Shown: piece after piece, positions 1-8,218 of the stretch
Position numbering within the stretch: the first letter of the stretch is position 1
Layout of the letters: the number at the start of each line of letters is the position of its first letter
NCBI GenBank assembly: GCA_020853095.1
Contig: JADYZN010000050.1
Coordinates: forward strand, 32,412 to 96,411
Direction: 5' to 3'
Length of the DNA: 64,000 bases
Source: Phycisphaerales bacterium
Lineage (GTDB): Bacteria; Planctomycetota; Phycisphaerae; Tepidisphaerales; Tepidisphaeraceae
Translations under genes and position numbers: made by a program
The notes under the pieces: model-generated
The model's input: the letters and a program-made list of their open reading frames with translations, nothing else
The model's database searches: none
Told to the model about the DNA's origin: nothing

Positions 1-1
1 G

Positions 2-403
2 CTCAAACAAGGCAACGCCTCGGTGGTCTATTGCCCGCGCACGCACGCCTATTTCAACCGCCCCGCCCACCCGTGGCGGCGGATGATGGAACTGGGGATC
101 AACGTCGCGGCGGGGACGGACAGCTGCGCCAGCTCGCCCGATCTGAACCTGCTGGCCGAGTTGCGGCTGTTGCACCAGCAATCACCCGATGTGCCGGTGA
201 AACGAATCTGGCACATGGGGACGATCAACGCGGCCAGGGCGTTGCGCTGCGATGGAGGGCAGATCGCCCCCGGCGGCCCGGCCGACCTGGTGGCGTTCAA
301 CGTTCAGGGCGATGATCCGCTGACTGAAATCCTTGAAAACAACCTCATCCCCAATCGCGTATGGATCGGCGGAACGATCATCCCCCCGCAATCGCCCCAA
401 TGA
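2..403 (+). CDS. Amidohydrolase family protein, C-terminal part (5' end outside window)
   Basis: The reading frame is open from the first bases of the window to a stop at 401-403, so this is the last ~133 residues of a longer protein. The segment [17 protein letters not shown] followed by a Thr-Ile-Asn-Ala-Ala-Arg-Ala-Leu helix and a final Gly-x-[10 protein letters not shown] strand is the usual end of the cytosine-deaminase/chlorohydrolase/SsnA-like branch of metal-dependent amidohydrolases. The Asp of GTDS would be the last metal or catalytic Asp of the family. Substrate cannot be told without the N-terminus. It ends convergently with the MoaD-like gene and overlaps it by about 26 bp. Confidence 0.85.
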   Translation, partial: LKQGNASVVYCPRTHAYFNRPAHPWRRMMELGINVAAGTDSCASSPDLNLLAELRLLHQQSPDVPVKRIWHMGTINAARALRCDGGQIAPGGPADLVAFNVQGDDPLTEILENNLIPNRVWIGGTIIPPQSPQ

Positions 404-674
404 TGAAAAACGGTTCCGTGCCCTGTCCCACGGCATCCGGCAGCGGCGTGTCGGCCGGCTGGTTGGACCAGTCCTCCTGACAGACGAAAAACCGCACCAA
501 CGGCCTGCGCCGAAGGGTCACGTGGTCGCGGATCGTGCCGCGCAGCATGGGATATCGCGATTCCACCGCATCCAGAATCGATGCGATGGTGATGACACCA
601 CGGACCTCCAGCCGCACCTCGCGGTCGACGGTCGCCAGGGTTCTCAGATGTTGGGGAAGGACGACTCGAATCAT
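378..674 (-). CDS. MoaD/ThiS-like ubiquitin-fold protein with C-terminal Gly-Gly
   Basis: A 98-residue protein starting [14 protein letters not shown] and ending in Ala-Gly-Gly. The size, the beta-strand start, the Leu-Asp-Ala-Val-Glu-Ser-Arg-Tyr-Pro helix and the terminal di-glycine match the MoaD/ThiS sulfur-carrier fold, in which the C-terminal glycine is adenylated and thiocarboxylated. No MoaE, MoeB or ThiF lies nearby, so a molybdopterin or thiamine role is not supported by context. It sits about 16 bp downstream of the BNR propeller gene on the same strand and is likely co-transcribed. I recall this pairing from other bacteria, where the joint role is unknown. A TTG six bases upstream is an alternative start; no good ribosome site is visible for either. 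Confidence 0.75.
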   Translation of the reverse strand: MIRVVLPQHLRTLATVDREVRLEVRGVITIASILDAVESRYPMLRGTIRDHVTLRRRPLVRFFVCQEDWSNQPADTPLPDAVGQGTEPFFIIGAIAGG

Positions 675-690
675 GGCCAAAAGCGGTCGA

Positions 691-1875
691 TTATTTCAAC
701 GTCTGCACTTCCACCGACAAGACCGCGGGCAAATCCCGCACGATGGCGGACCATGAATCGCCCGAATCGGCCGAGGCGTACACCTGCCCGCCGGTGGTGC
801 CGAAATAGATGCCGCATTCATCCATCGAATCCACCGCCATCGCATCGCGCAGGATGTTCACGTAACAATCCTTCTGCGGCAGGCCGTTGGTCAGCGCTTC
901 CCATTCGTTGCCGCCGGTGCGGCTGCGGTAGACGCGCAATTTGCCTTCCGGTGGATAATGCTCGCTGTCGCTCTTGATCGGCACGACGTAGACCGTTTGC
1001 GGCTCGTGCGCGTGAACGTCGATCGGAAACCCGAAATCGGTGGGAAGGTTTCCGCTCACCTCGTACCACGATTCGCCGGCGTTGTCCGATCGCATCACAT
1101 CCCAATGCTTCTGCATGTACAACACCTGTGGCTTGTCGCGGTGCAGGGCGATTCGATGCACGCAATGGCCCACTTCCGCCTCCGGATTGGGAATGTAATT
1201 GGATTTCAATCCCTTGTTGATCGGCTTCCAGGACTTTCCGCCATCGTCCGTGCGAAACGCGCCGGCCGCCGAAATGGCGATGTACATCCGCAGCGGGTTG
1301 GTCGGGTCGAGCAGGATCGTGTGCAACCCCATGCCTCCAGCGCCCGGCATCCATTTGTCGCCGTGGGCCTGCCGCAGGCCGGCCAGTTCATTCCACGTCC
1401 TGCCCCCGTCGGTGGTCTTGAACATCGCCGCATCCTCCACGCCGGCATAAACCGTCTGCGGATCGCTCAACGACGGTTCCAGATGCCACACCCGCTTGAA
1501 TTCCCAGGGATGCTGCGTGCCATCGTACCACTGGTGGGTCGTCAACGGCCGGCCGGTCGCATCGGAGGTGTCATAGACGAATTTATTGCTCTCCCCCAGG
1601 GGAAACCCTTCGGGGGATTTTAATTCCTGCCCCGCGGGCGTCCCCGGCTGATGCCAGGTCTTTCCACCATCGTCCGACCGTTGAATGATCTGCCCGAACC
1701 AGCCGCTGGTCTGCGAGGCGTAAATTCGGTTCGGATCGGCCGCCGACCCTTTCATGTGAAAAATCTCCCACCCCGCGAAATGCGGCCCGCTGACCTCCCA
1801 TTTGCGGCGGCTGCCATCCGAACTGAGAATAAACGCACCCTTGCGTGTGCCCACAAGAACCCGTACGCAACTCAT
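691..1875 (-). CDS. BNR/Asp-box beta-propeller protein (sialidase/VPS10-like fold)
   Basis: A 394-residue protein with repeated Asp-box motifs: [32 protein letters not shown] and SADSGDSW spread along the chain. Each marks a propeller blade. There is no signal peptide, so it should be cytoplasmic despite resembling secreted glycosidases. The start at 1875 is preferred over an upstream frame extension because AAGGA lies 8-9 bases upstream of this ATG. The adjacent downstream gene encodes a MoaD-like protein. Database names such as exo-alpha-sialidase or glycosyl hydrolase for this group rest on the fold, not on shown activity. It is divergent from the TetR gene, with overlapping -35 elements in between. 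Confidence 0.85.
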   Translation of the reverse strand: MSCVRVLVGTRKGAFILSSDGSRRKWEVSGPHFAGWEIFHMKGSAADPNRIYASQTSGWFGQIIQRSDDGGKTWHQPGTPAGQELKSPEGFPLGESNKFVYDTSDATGRPLTTHQWYDGTQHPWEFKRVWHLEPSLSDPQTVYAGVEDAAMFKTTDGGRTWNELAGLRQAHGDKWMPGAGGMGLHTILLDPTNPLRMYIAISAAGAFRTDDGGKSWKPINKGLKSNYIPNPEAEVGHCVHRIALHRDKPQVLYMQKHWDVMRSDNAGESWYEVSGNLPTDFGFPIDVHAHEPQTVYVVPIKSDSEHYPPEGKLRVYRSRTGGNEWEALTNGLPQKDCYVNILRDAMAVDSMDECGIYFGTTGGQVYASADSGDSWSAIVRDLPAVLSVEVQTLK

Positions 1876-1952
1876 TGGTCCATCCTTCCAATCTGGTCCG
1901 GCCCTCAATATCCGAAGACCGATGGTTTCTTCTTATTTATGTAATGCTCGCT

Positions 1953-1980
1953 ATAATATGTATTAAAAATAGCTTGTCAA
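1953..1980 (-). promoter_or_regulatory. Sigma70-type promoter of the BNR/MoaD-like pair
   Basis: On the minus strand, TTGACA (1975-1980) is followed after 16 bp by TATTAT (1953-1958). The start codon is about 70 bp downstream at 1875. The -35 box overlaps a plus-strand TTGTCA (1974-1979) that could serve the TetR gene, with TAGAAT at 1995-2000 as its -10. Confidence 0.55.
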
Positions 1981-2002
1981 AGAAAAAAATATTGTAGAAT
2001 AG

Positions 2003-2016
2003 GATAAATATATCCG
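2003..2016. promoter_or_regulatory. Candidate TetR operator in the TetR leader
   Basis: A short inverted repeat, GGATA and TATCC with a 4-bp centre, lies just upstream of the TetR ribosome site (CCGGAG). TetR-family proteins usually bind such palindromes next to their own gene. The half-sites are short, so this is only a candidate. Confidence 0.3.
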
Positions 2017-2019
2017 GAG

Positions 2020-2649
2020 ATGCGCATGCCACGCGGACGGCCGCGACTATTCAATCCCGACAAGGCACTTGATGCCGCGTTGATGCTGTTTTGGCGGCAC
2101 GGCTATGAGGGGACTTCGTTGGCGGCGCTGGCCGAGGCGATGGACATCAACATGCCCAGTCTCTACGGCGCTTTTGGCAACAAGGAATCGCTCTTTCGCA
2201 AGGCCCTGGTCCGTTACATCGAACGACCCGCATCGTATCTGTCCAACGCCCTCAAGACGCCCGATGTCCGCCTGGCGATCAGGAAGATGTTTCAGGGGGC
2301 CATCGACATGGTGATGGAGCCGGGACATCCGGATGGATGCCTGCTGGTGCAGGGGGCGCTGGCATCCGGTCCCGCATCGGAATGGGTTCGGCGGGAATTG
2401 AGCCAGCGCCGGGCCGGCGCCGAGGCGGCCGTCCGCCGTCGTCTCGAACGGGCTGTGGATGAGGCGGACCTTCCCGCCTCCACCGATCCGGCCCGATTGG
2501 CCCGTTATCTGATCACCGTCCTCTGGGGCATGTCGGTGCAGGCCGCCGGCGGCGCGACCCGCGAACAACTGCTCGACATCTCCAACCACGCCCTGCGCGC
2601 ATTGCCACCCGACCACAAGGTGGCTAAGTTATCGCTCCATTCAGCTTGA
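2020..2649 (+). CDS. TetR/AcrR family transcriptional regulator
   Basis: A 209-residue protein. Residues ~1-60 form a typical TetR DNA-binding domain: GRPR start, ALDAALMLFWRHGYEGTSLAALAEAMDINMPSLYGAFGNKESLF. The helix-turn-helix is the T-S-L-A-A-L-A-E-A-M...S-L-Y-G-A-F-G-N-K segment. The rest is a helical ligand-binding domain with a Cys near residue 107 (GCLLVQGALAS), as in the branch whose C-domain starts with this motif. The next gene, a second BNR protein, begins 11 bp after the stop and is probably in the same operon. The gene is divergent from the first BNR/MoaD pair, so it may control both. The ligand is unknown. Confidence 0.9.
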   Translation: MRMPRGRPRLFNPDKALDAALMLFWRHGYEGTSLAALAEAMDINMPSLYGAFGNKESLFRKALVRYIERPASYLSNALKTPDVRLAIRKMFQGAIDMVMEPGHPDGCLLVQGALASGPASEWVRRELSQRRAGAEAAVRRRLERAVDEADLPASTDPARLARYLITVLWGMSVQAAGGATREQLLDISNHALRALPPDHKVAKLSLHSA

Positions 2650-2660
2650 AGGAGCAATCA

Positions 2661-3782
2661 ATGAAGGTGGTGGATTCGGGTTTGGTGGTTGCATCACGTC
2701 CCAAAACAGATGCCGCCAGTTGTTGCTTTCCTTCGATTTGCGTTCTGGACAACGGGCGATGGCTGGCGGGAATGAGGATCGGGCCGGCCAAAATGAGCCG
2801 GATGCAGCGGGCCTGCATCTGCTGGTCGGATGATCAGGGCAAAACGTGGTCTGCGACGATTGAGGTGGCCGGCCCGCTCAATGTGGATGGCAAGCCGGGA
2901 ACCTGGCGCACCATCGGCCTGACGGCGCTGGGCGGCAACCGCGTGGCCGCGGTCATCTGCCGGGAAGATGCCGTCAACCCGTTTTTGCCCATGTTCAACG
3001 AATCGACCGAAGGTCTGATCGACATGAAACTGTTCACCGTTGTCTCCGAAGATGGCGGCGAACATTTTTCCGCGCCCCAGCCGGTTCGATGCGGCAAATA
3101 CGACTCGGTTCCCACACCCGCCACGGGGCCGATGCTGGCTCTGCCCAATGGCCGCTGGGCGGTGCAATTTGAAGTCAACAAGCACTACAACGACCCGACC
3201 CCCTGGCAACATTCCTCGGCGCTGACCTTCTCATCCGACCAGGGCAAAACCTGGGGAGATGTGCTGGACATTCATACCGATCCTCAACGACGGATCTTCT
3301 GCTGGGACCAGCGAATCGCGACATCGGGCAACACCGTCGTCGCGGCCTTCTGGACGTTTGACCAGAAGGAAAACCGTTATCTGAACATCCACAGTCGCAA
3401 ATCAACTGATGGGGCCAGGACGTGGGGGCCGCTGGAAGACACCGGCATCCCCGGCCAGCCTGCCCGGCTGGTCATGGTGGATGAGCATCGTTGGATCATG
3501 GTCTACGTTGACCGCACCTCGACGCCGGCGATCCGCGCCCGCCTCAGCACCGACGGCGGTAAGAGCTGGCCTCAATCCGATGACATCCTCATTCATCAAC
3601 GCCAGTTGCGCACGCAGACCTGGAACAAAGGCTCGATGCAGGATGCCTGGGCCGAAATGAATGCCTTTTCCATCGGCCTGCCGGATGCGATCCGAATGCC
3701 CAATGGCGATGCCCTGGCGGTCTTCTACAGCGGCGACCACCACGACTACACGGACATCAACTGGGTGCGGCTGCGGGCGTAA
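2661..3782 (+). CDS. Sialidase-fold (BNR/Asp-box) exo-hydrolase-like protein
   Basis: A 373-residue protein with Asp-box motifs SDDQGKTW, SEDGGEHF, SSDQGKTW, STDGARTW and STDGGKSW at roughly regular spacing, which points to a six-bladed sialidase-type propeller. It lacks a signal peptide. The start is the ATG at 2661 because GAAGGAG lies 6 bases upstream; a TTG 15 bases earlier overlaps that ribosome site. It follows the TetR gene with an 11-bp gap. Related proteins in planctomycetes are annotated as exo-alpha-sialidase or neuraminidase. I cannot confirm the catalytic Arg triad and Tyr/Glu pair by eye, so activity is open. Confidence 0.85.
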   Translation: MKVVDSGLVVASRPKTDAASCCFPSICVLDNGRWLAGMRIGPAKMSRMQRACICWSDDQGKTWSATIEVAGPLNVDGKPGTWRTIGLTALGGNRVAAVICREDAVNPFLPMFNESTEGLIDMKLFTVVSEDGGEHFSAPQPVRCGKYDSVPTPATGPMLALPNGRWAVQFEVNKHYNDPTPWQHSSALTFSSDQGKTWGDVLDIHTDPQRRIFCWDQRIATSGNTVVAAFWTFDQKENRYLNIHSRKSTDGARTWGPLEDTGIPGQPARLVMVDEHRWIMVYVDRTSTPAIRARLSTDGGKSWPQSDDILIHQRQLRTQTWNKGSMQDAWAEMNAFSIGLPDAIRMPNGDALAVFYSGDHHDYTDINWVRLRA

Positions 3783-3810
3783 TGCTCATTGCAGGCTTGG
3801 CGGCACGCCG

Positions 3811-4464
3811 TCAATGCTCTTCCATGATCTGCTGAACGTACGGATTGGTTTGCAATTCCTGATCCAGATCACTGGGTTCGCCATGACCCGGCAGCAGCTT
3901 GGTCTTTCCGGGCAATTGCATGATCCGCCGGATTGATCGGGCAAGGTCCGAATGGCTCGAATCGGCGAAATCCGTCCGGCCGGTCGCCTGCATGATGATC
4001 AGATCGCCCCCCACCAGAACCTGTTGGTCCGGCAGATAATACGCCACGTGACCCGGAGAATGCCCCGGCGTGTGCATCACCTGAACCGCCATCGTCCCGA
4101 TCATCAATTGATCCCCATCATTCACATGCCCATCGGCCGAACGGGGCGGCACCAGAAACGGCACCGGAATCGGCAGCTTGAACGGCAATTTCGGCTTTTG
4201 CAGCTTGATCTCATCATCCGGATGAATCAGCACCTTGGCCCGCGGAAATCGGCCCGTCACCACCTCGTGATCCGCCACGTGATCAAAATGCCCATGCGTC
4301 AACCACAACCCCACCACATCCCACCCCTGGCGTTGCGCCTCATCCAGCAACGGCCCGGTGGTGTCGTTGGGCGCATCAAACAGCACGGCCTGTTTGCTGA
4401 TCTCGTCGGCGATCAGATAACTGTTGGTGGCCGCGATTCCCCCGTTGTTCATGATGATTTTCAT
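3811..4464 (-). CDS. MBL-fold metallo-hydrolase (glyoxalase II/YcbL-like)
   Basis: A 217-residue protein with the complete metallo-beta-lactamase metal set: THGHFDH at 56-62, HTPGHSPGH at 131-139, GGD at 152-154 and LPGHG at 191-195. This pattern fits the hydroxyacylglutathione-hydrolase/YcbL group, which hydrolyses thioesters or related bonds with one or two metal ions. There is an extra loop rich in Lys/Pro between residues 90 and 108. The gene begins with an ATGA overlap of the upstream NADH dehydrogenase stop, so the two are translationally coupled. Substrate is not shown by the sequence. Confidence 0.9.
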   Translation of the reverse strand: MKIIMNNGGIAATNSYLIADEISKQAVLFDAPNDTTGPLLDEAQRQGWDVVGLWLTHGHFDHVADHEVVTGRFPRAKVLIHPDDEIKLQKPKLPFKLPIPVPFLVPPRSADGHVNDGDQLMIGTMAVQVMHTPGHSPGHVAYYLPDQQVLVGGDLIIMQATGRTDFADSSHSDLARSIRRIMQLPGKTKLLPGHGEPSDLDQELQTNPYVQQIMEEH

Positions 4465-5783
4465 GCCGATGCCTTCTGGTTCTTTTCCCTTGATCGTGCG
4501 GCCGGATGCTGATCGCCAAACAAATCCAACTGCACCACATCATTTTTGACAATCAACGCCACCGTCCAGTCCAGCATGATGCGAATCCGCCGGCTCCATC
4601 GGGGCATCTGGAACAGGTAATAACTCCGCCAGACCCACCATGCCACAAACCCCCGAATCTTAAATCCCAACACCCGCCCCACCCCCTGATAATGTCCCAA
4701 TGCCGCCAATGTTCCCAAGCTCTTGTATGCAAAAGGTTTAAGAGGCGCACCACGCAACGCCGCGGTGATGTTGCCCGCCAACACCCGCGCCTGACGCAGC
4801 GCATGCTGGGCCAGCGGAGGATAGGGCTTGCCCTGCGGGTCCGGCACGGTGGCACAATCGCCCAATGCCCACAGGTTGGGCCGCTGACCAGAGCGAAGCG
4901 TCGGTTCTACCACCGCCCGGCCGCGATGATCTTTCTCGATGGGCAATCCGGCCACCAGCGGATTGGGGGCAACGCCAGTCGCCACGACGATCGTTTGTGC
5001 CCTAAGTATTTGTCCATCCTCCAGTTGCAATCGGTCTTCCTCGATGCTCCCCACCCGGGTGTTCAGTCGAATGTTCACCCCACGCCGTCGCAAGACATCG
5101 GCCGCGTATTGGGCCAAATCCTCATCCAGTTCCGGCATGATTCGCGGGCCGGCCTCGATCAACTCAAACTTCAAATCCTTGCAAGTCACGTTTGGATAAG
5201 ACTTTCGGACATTGTGCAAAAATTCCGTCATCTCTCCGATCAGTTCCACCCCCACCAATCCCGCTCCCACGATAATAAAGGTCAGCAACGCCGACTTGCG
5301 GGATGGATCCTGTTCAACGTCCGCCCGTTCAAAAAGCTGGATCGCATGATTTCGCAGGAAAATCGCATCCCCAAGCGTCTTGAACGTCAGCGCCCCTTCC
5401 GAACCTCGAATAAAAGAGCGGTTGGTGATCCCTCCCAGCGCCAGCACCACATGGTCGTAAGGAATCTCGTATTGTTCCTCAAACTCCGGCCGGGCAACGA
5501 CTTTTTGTCGTTCCAGATCGATTGCTTCCACCTGCGCCTCGATGAACCGCGTGTGTCGAAGCAGCGGCCGGATCGGATTCACCGCGTGCCTTGGCTCCAA
5601 CACCCCCGAACCGGCCTCAAAGAGCAGCGGCGTCATCAGGTAATAATTGTTCCGGCTGATCAACGTCACGTCGATGCGACGATCCCCCAGCCAGATTCGT
5701 TCCAGCCACATGGCCGTGTAGACCCCCGCAAACCCTCCCCCCACGATCACCACCCGCGCCGGCTGTGTCTGGTTCTGATCCAT
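4461..5783 (-). CDS. ndh: Type II NADH:quinone oxidoreductase (NDH-2-like, FAD-dependent)
   Basis: A 440-residue flavoprotein. An N-terminal VVIVGGGFAGVYTA (11-24) binds FAD, and a second GxGxxG (IVGAGLVGVELIGEM) in the middle binds NAD(P)H. LWALGDCA before the C-terminal third is the second FAD motif. The C-terminal part carries the aromatic and basic amphipathic segment (FVAWWVWRSYYLFQMPRW) that anchors NDH-2 enzymes to the inner face of the membrane. The likely reaction is NADH oxidation with quinone reduction, without proton pumping. I chose the ATG at 5781-5783; upstream codons in frame are Arg/Pro-rich and not family-like. It overlaps the next gene by 4 bp. Confidence 0.88.
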   Translation of the reverse strand: MDQNQTQPARVVIVGGGFAGVYTAMWLERIWLGDRRIDVTLISRNNYYLMTPLLFEAGSGVLEPRHAVNPIRPLLRHTRFIEAQVEAIDLERQKVVARPEFEEQYEIPYDHVVLALGGITNRSFIRGSEGALTFKTLGDAIFLRNHAIQLFERADVEQDPSRKSALLTFIIVGAGLVGVELIGEMTEFLHNVRKSYPNVTCKDLKFELIEAGPRIMPELDEDLAQYAADVLRRRGVNIRLNTRVGSIEEDRLQLEDGQILRAQTIVVATGVAPNPLVAGLPIEKDHRGRAVVEPTLRSGQRPNLWALGDCATVPDPQGKPYPPLAQHALRQARVLAGNITAALRGAPLKPFAYKSLGTLAALGHYQGVGRVLGFKIRGFVAWWVWRSYYLFQMPRWSRRIRIMLDWTVALIVKNDVVQLDLFGDQHPAARSREKNQKASA

Positions 5784-5887
5784 GATCTGCGCATTCTTGC
5801 GGCAAAAAGGAAAATTGACGAGGGATGAAATGCGAAATTCCGGCTTGCGTTCAAGTGCCCTTCCCCACAGGTCCGATAAACTGGCTA

Positions 5888-7072
5888 ATGGACGCTTCCA
5901 TCGACCGCCTGCACCATCGCGACATCTTGACCTTCTGCGTGCTGGCCCTGCTGGGCATGGGCATTCTGATGGTCCAATCCGCCGCCATGAGTGCTTCGGG
6001 CAACATCGGCTGGCAATGGACACAGCTTGGCACGCGCCACATCACCTACGTCCTGGTCTCCATCGCGACGTACTTTGTCATCGGGCACATCGACTACGCG
6101 GCGCTGGCCCGACATGGCGGCAGAGTCTGGCGCAGCCCGGTGGTCTGGATGCTGGCCGTCGCCTTTTTTACCTGTGCCATCGTGCTGATTCCGCACGTCG
6201 GCAAGGAAGTCAACGGCGCCCGACGGTGGCTCATGCTGGGATTCGTGCAGGTCCAACCTTCGGAACTGGCCAAATGGGGCGTGGTCATCTTTCTGGCATG
6301 GTGGCTGAGCGCCCGGCCGGTGCCGATCGAGGAATTTTTCGGCGGGTTCATCCCGACGTTGCTGCCGATCGGACTGATCTGCCTGCTGGTGGTGATTCAG
6401 GATTTTGGCACCGCCGCGCTGATTGGCGGGGCGGCGCTGACCATGCTGCTGGTCGGCCGGGTTCGATTGTGGCATCTTGCGATCGTGATCCCGCCGGCGC
6501 TGCTGGCCGCCTTCTGGTTTGTCCACCACGAACCGTATCGCTGGGCACGGATGACGGCTTTTCTCGATCCTTTCGCACAACCCAAGCGCGAAGGGTATCA
6601 CATGATCCAGAGCCTGCTGTCGTTTTCCAGCGGCGGCATCTTCGGGCGCGGGCTGGGCAACGGCATCCAGAAACTCGGGTATCTTCCCGAAGACACCACC
6701 GACTTTATTTTTGCGATTATTTGCGAGGAGCTGGGGCTTTTCGGCGCGATCCTGGTCGTGGCGCTCTACATGGGAATCCTGTACGTTGCCTGGCAGGTGA
6801 TCCGCCAGAAGCGCGATTCGTTCGGCAGGATGCTGGCGTTCGGTGTGGCGTCGATGATCTGCCTTCAGGCGGTCATCAACATCGCGGTGGCCACTGTCTC
6901 GGTGCCGACCAAGGGATTGTCATTGCCTTTGATCTCGGCCGGCGGGTCGGGGCTGGTCATCACCTGCGCCGCCCTGGGATTGTTGTATTCGGTCACCCGG
7001 CACGAGCATGAGCTGGAAACCGCCTCTGAAACTCCCGCGTTGTCGCCACCCCTGATCGCCGCTACAAATTAA
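5888..7072 (+). CDS. ftsW: FtsW/RodA/SpoVE-family peptidoglycan glycosyltransferase, probably FtsW
   Basis: A 394-residue polytopic membrane protein of the SEDS family, with about ten hydrophobic segments. Signature stretches include NGARRWLMLGFVQVQPSELAKW, the DFGTA motif, HMIQSL and GNGIQKLGYLPEDTTDFIFAIICEELG, followed by the C-terminal SAGGSGL. SEDS proteins polymerise lipid II glycan strands with a partner class B PBP. The call FtsW rather than RodA rests on the genes directly after it (murG, murC, murB, ddl, ftsQ-like). The ATG at 5888 is used because upstream codons in frame are not family-like. It is the first gene of the cluster and is divergent from ndh. Confidence 0.93.
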   Translation: MDASIDRLHHRDILTFCVLALLGMGILMVQSAAMSASGNIGWQWTQLGTRHITYVLVSIATYFVIGHIDYAALARHGGRVWRSPVVWMLAVAFFTCAIVLIPHVGKEVNGARRWLMLGFVQVQPSELAKWGVVIFLAWWLSARPVPIEEFFGGFIPTLLPIGLICLLVVIQDFGTAALIGGAALTMLLVGRVRLWHLAIVIPPALLAAFWFVHHEPYRWARMTAFLDPFAQPKREGYHMIQSLLSFSSGGIFGRGLGNGIQKLGYLPEDTTDFIFAIICEELGLFGAILVVALYMGILYVAWQVIRQKRDSFGRMLAFGVASMICLQAVINIAVATVSVPTKGLSLPLISAGGSGLVITCAALGLLYSVTRHEHELETASETPALSPPLIAATN

Positions 7073-7081
7073 CCGTTGCGA

Positions 7082-8209
7082 ATGTCCGATACGTCTACAA
7101 CCATCCTCCTGGCCGGCGGCGGCACCGGCGGGCATCTGTACCCGGGTATCGCCGTCGCCAGCGCGCTGGTTGGGCTTGACCCGACCATCCGCCCGGTTTT
7201 TCTCTGCACGATGCGCGAGATCGACCGCACGATCCTGGCCCCCACCGGATTTGAATTCATCCCCCAGCCCATCGTCCCCCCCCACCGCAACATCGGCGGA
7301 CTGCTGAAATTCTGGAAAAGCTGGCGGGAGACCAAGGATTTGGTCCGACATATATTGCAGACCGATAAACCGATGGCCGCGATCGGACTGGGCGGATACG
7401 CCGCCGGCGTCGCGATCAAACTGGCCGCCCAGGGTGGCATCCCCACCGCCATCCTGAACCCGGACGTCATCCCCGGCAAGGCCAACCAGTATCTGTTGCG
7501 TTACGTCAGCGCCGTCTGCTGCCAGTTCGAGGCCACGTTGACGCGAATCCCATCCGACAAGCGCGACAAATGCCACGTCACGGGTTGCCCGATCCGCCAG
7601 GACATCGCCCATTTGCCCGACCGCGAGCCGGCCAAGGGACGGTTGGGCCTCGATCCGAGGCTCCAGACCCTGGTGGTGACCGGCGCTTCGCAGGGGGCGA
7701 CGACCGTCAATGAGGCGGTTCTGGAAGCACTCAAAGACCAGAAATTCCAAGGCTGGCAGGTGTTGCACCTGTCGGGCAAAGACCATGCTTCGGCGGTCCG
7801 GACCGCCTATCGGGAGCTGGAGGTGTCGGCACGGGTGATTGATTTCACGCCGGACATGGCGGATGTCTGGGCGTCGGCCGATCTGGCGATTTCGCGATCC
7901 GGCGCCAGCTCGTGCGCTGAATTGGCCGCCTGCGGCATTCCCTCGGTGCTGATGCCCTACCCTTTTCACAACGACATGCACCAGCGCGCCAACGCCAAAG
8001 TTCTGGCGGATGCCGGGGCGGCGATCCTGATGGACGATGAAAAGGATCGGCGAAAAAACGGGCCAAAACTCCGCCCGATCCTGCAATCGCTGCTGTACGA
8101 CCTGCCGCGACGACAGGCGATGTCGGCGGCGGCCCGATCGCTCTCCAAACCGGATGCCGCCAAGGCCGTTGCCAGTCTGATCACGCGGATGGTTGCCAAC
8201 GGCCGATGA
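7082..8209 (+). CDS. murG: UDP-N-acetylglucosamine--N-acetylmuramyl-(pentapeptide) transferase MurG
   Basis: A 375-residue GT-B glycosyltransferase that adds GlcNAc to lipid I to make lipid II at the inner membrane face. The N-terminal glycine-rich loop GGGTGGHLYPG and the C-domain segments VTGASQGA, SRSGASSCAELAACGIPSVLMPYPF and the following DMHQ match MurG. The ATG at 7082 lies 9 bp after the ftsW stop; a TTG six bases upstream is in frame. murC follows after 9 bp. Length is usual for the family. Confidence 0.95.
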   Translation: MSDTSTTILLAGGGTGGHLYPGIAVASALVGLDPTIRPVFLCTMREIDRTILAPTGFEFIPQPIVPPHRNIGGLLKFWKSWRETKDLVRHILQTDKPMAAIGLGGYAAGVAIKLAAQGGIPTAILNPDVIPGKANQYLLRYVSAVCCQFEATLTRIPSDKRDKCHVTGCPIRQDIAHLPDREPAKGRLGLDPRLQTLVVTGASQGATTVNEAVLEALKDQKFQGWQVLHLSGKDHASAVRTAYRELEVSARVIDFTPDMADVWASADLAISRSGASSCAELAACGIPSVLMPYPFHNDMHQRANAKVLADAGAAILMDDEKDRRKNGPKLRPILQSLLYDLPRRQAMSAAARSLSKPDAAKAVASLITRMVANGR

Positions 8210-8218
8210 TGAGCTACT

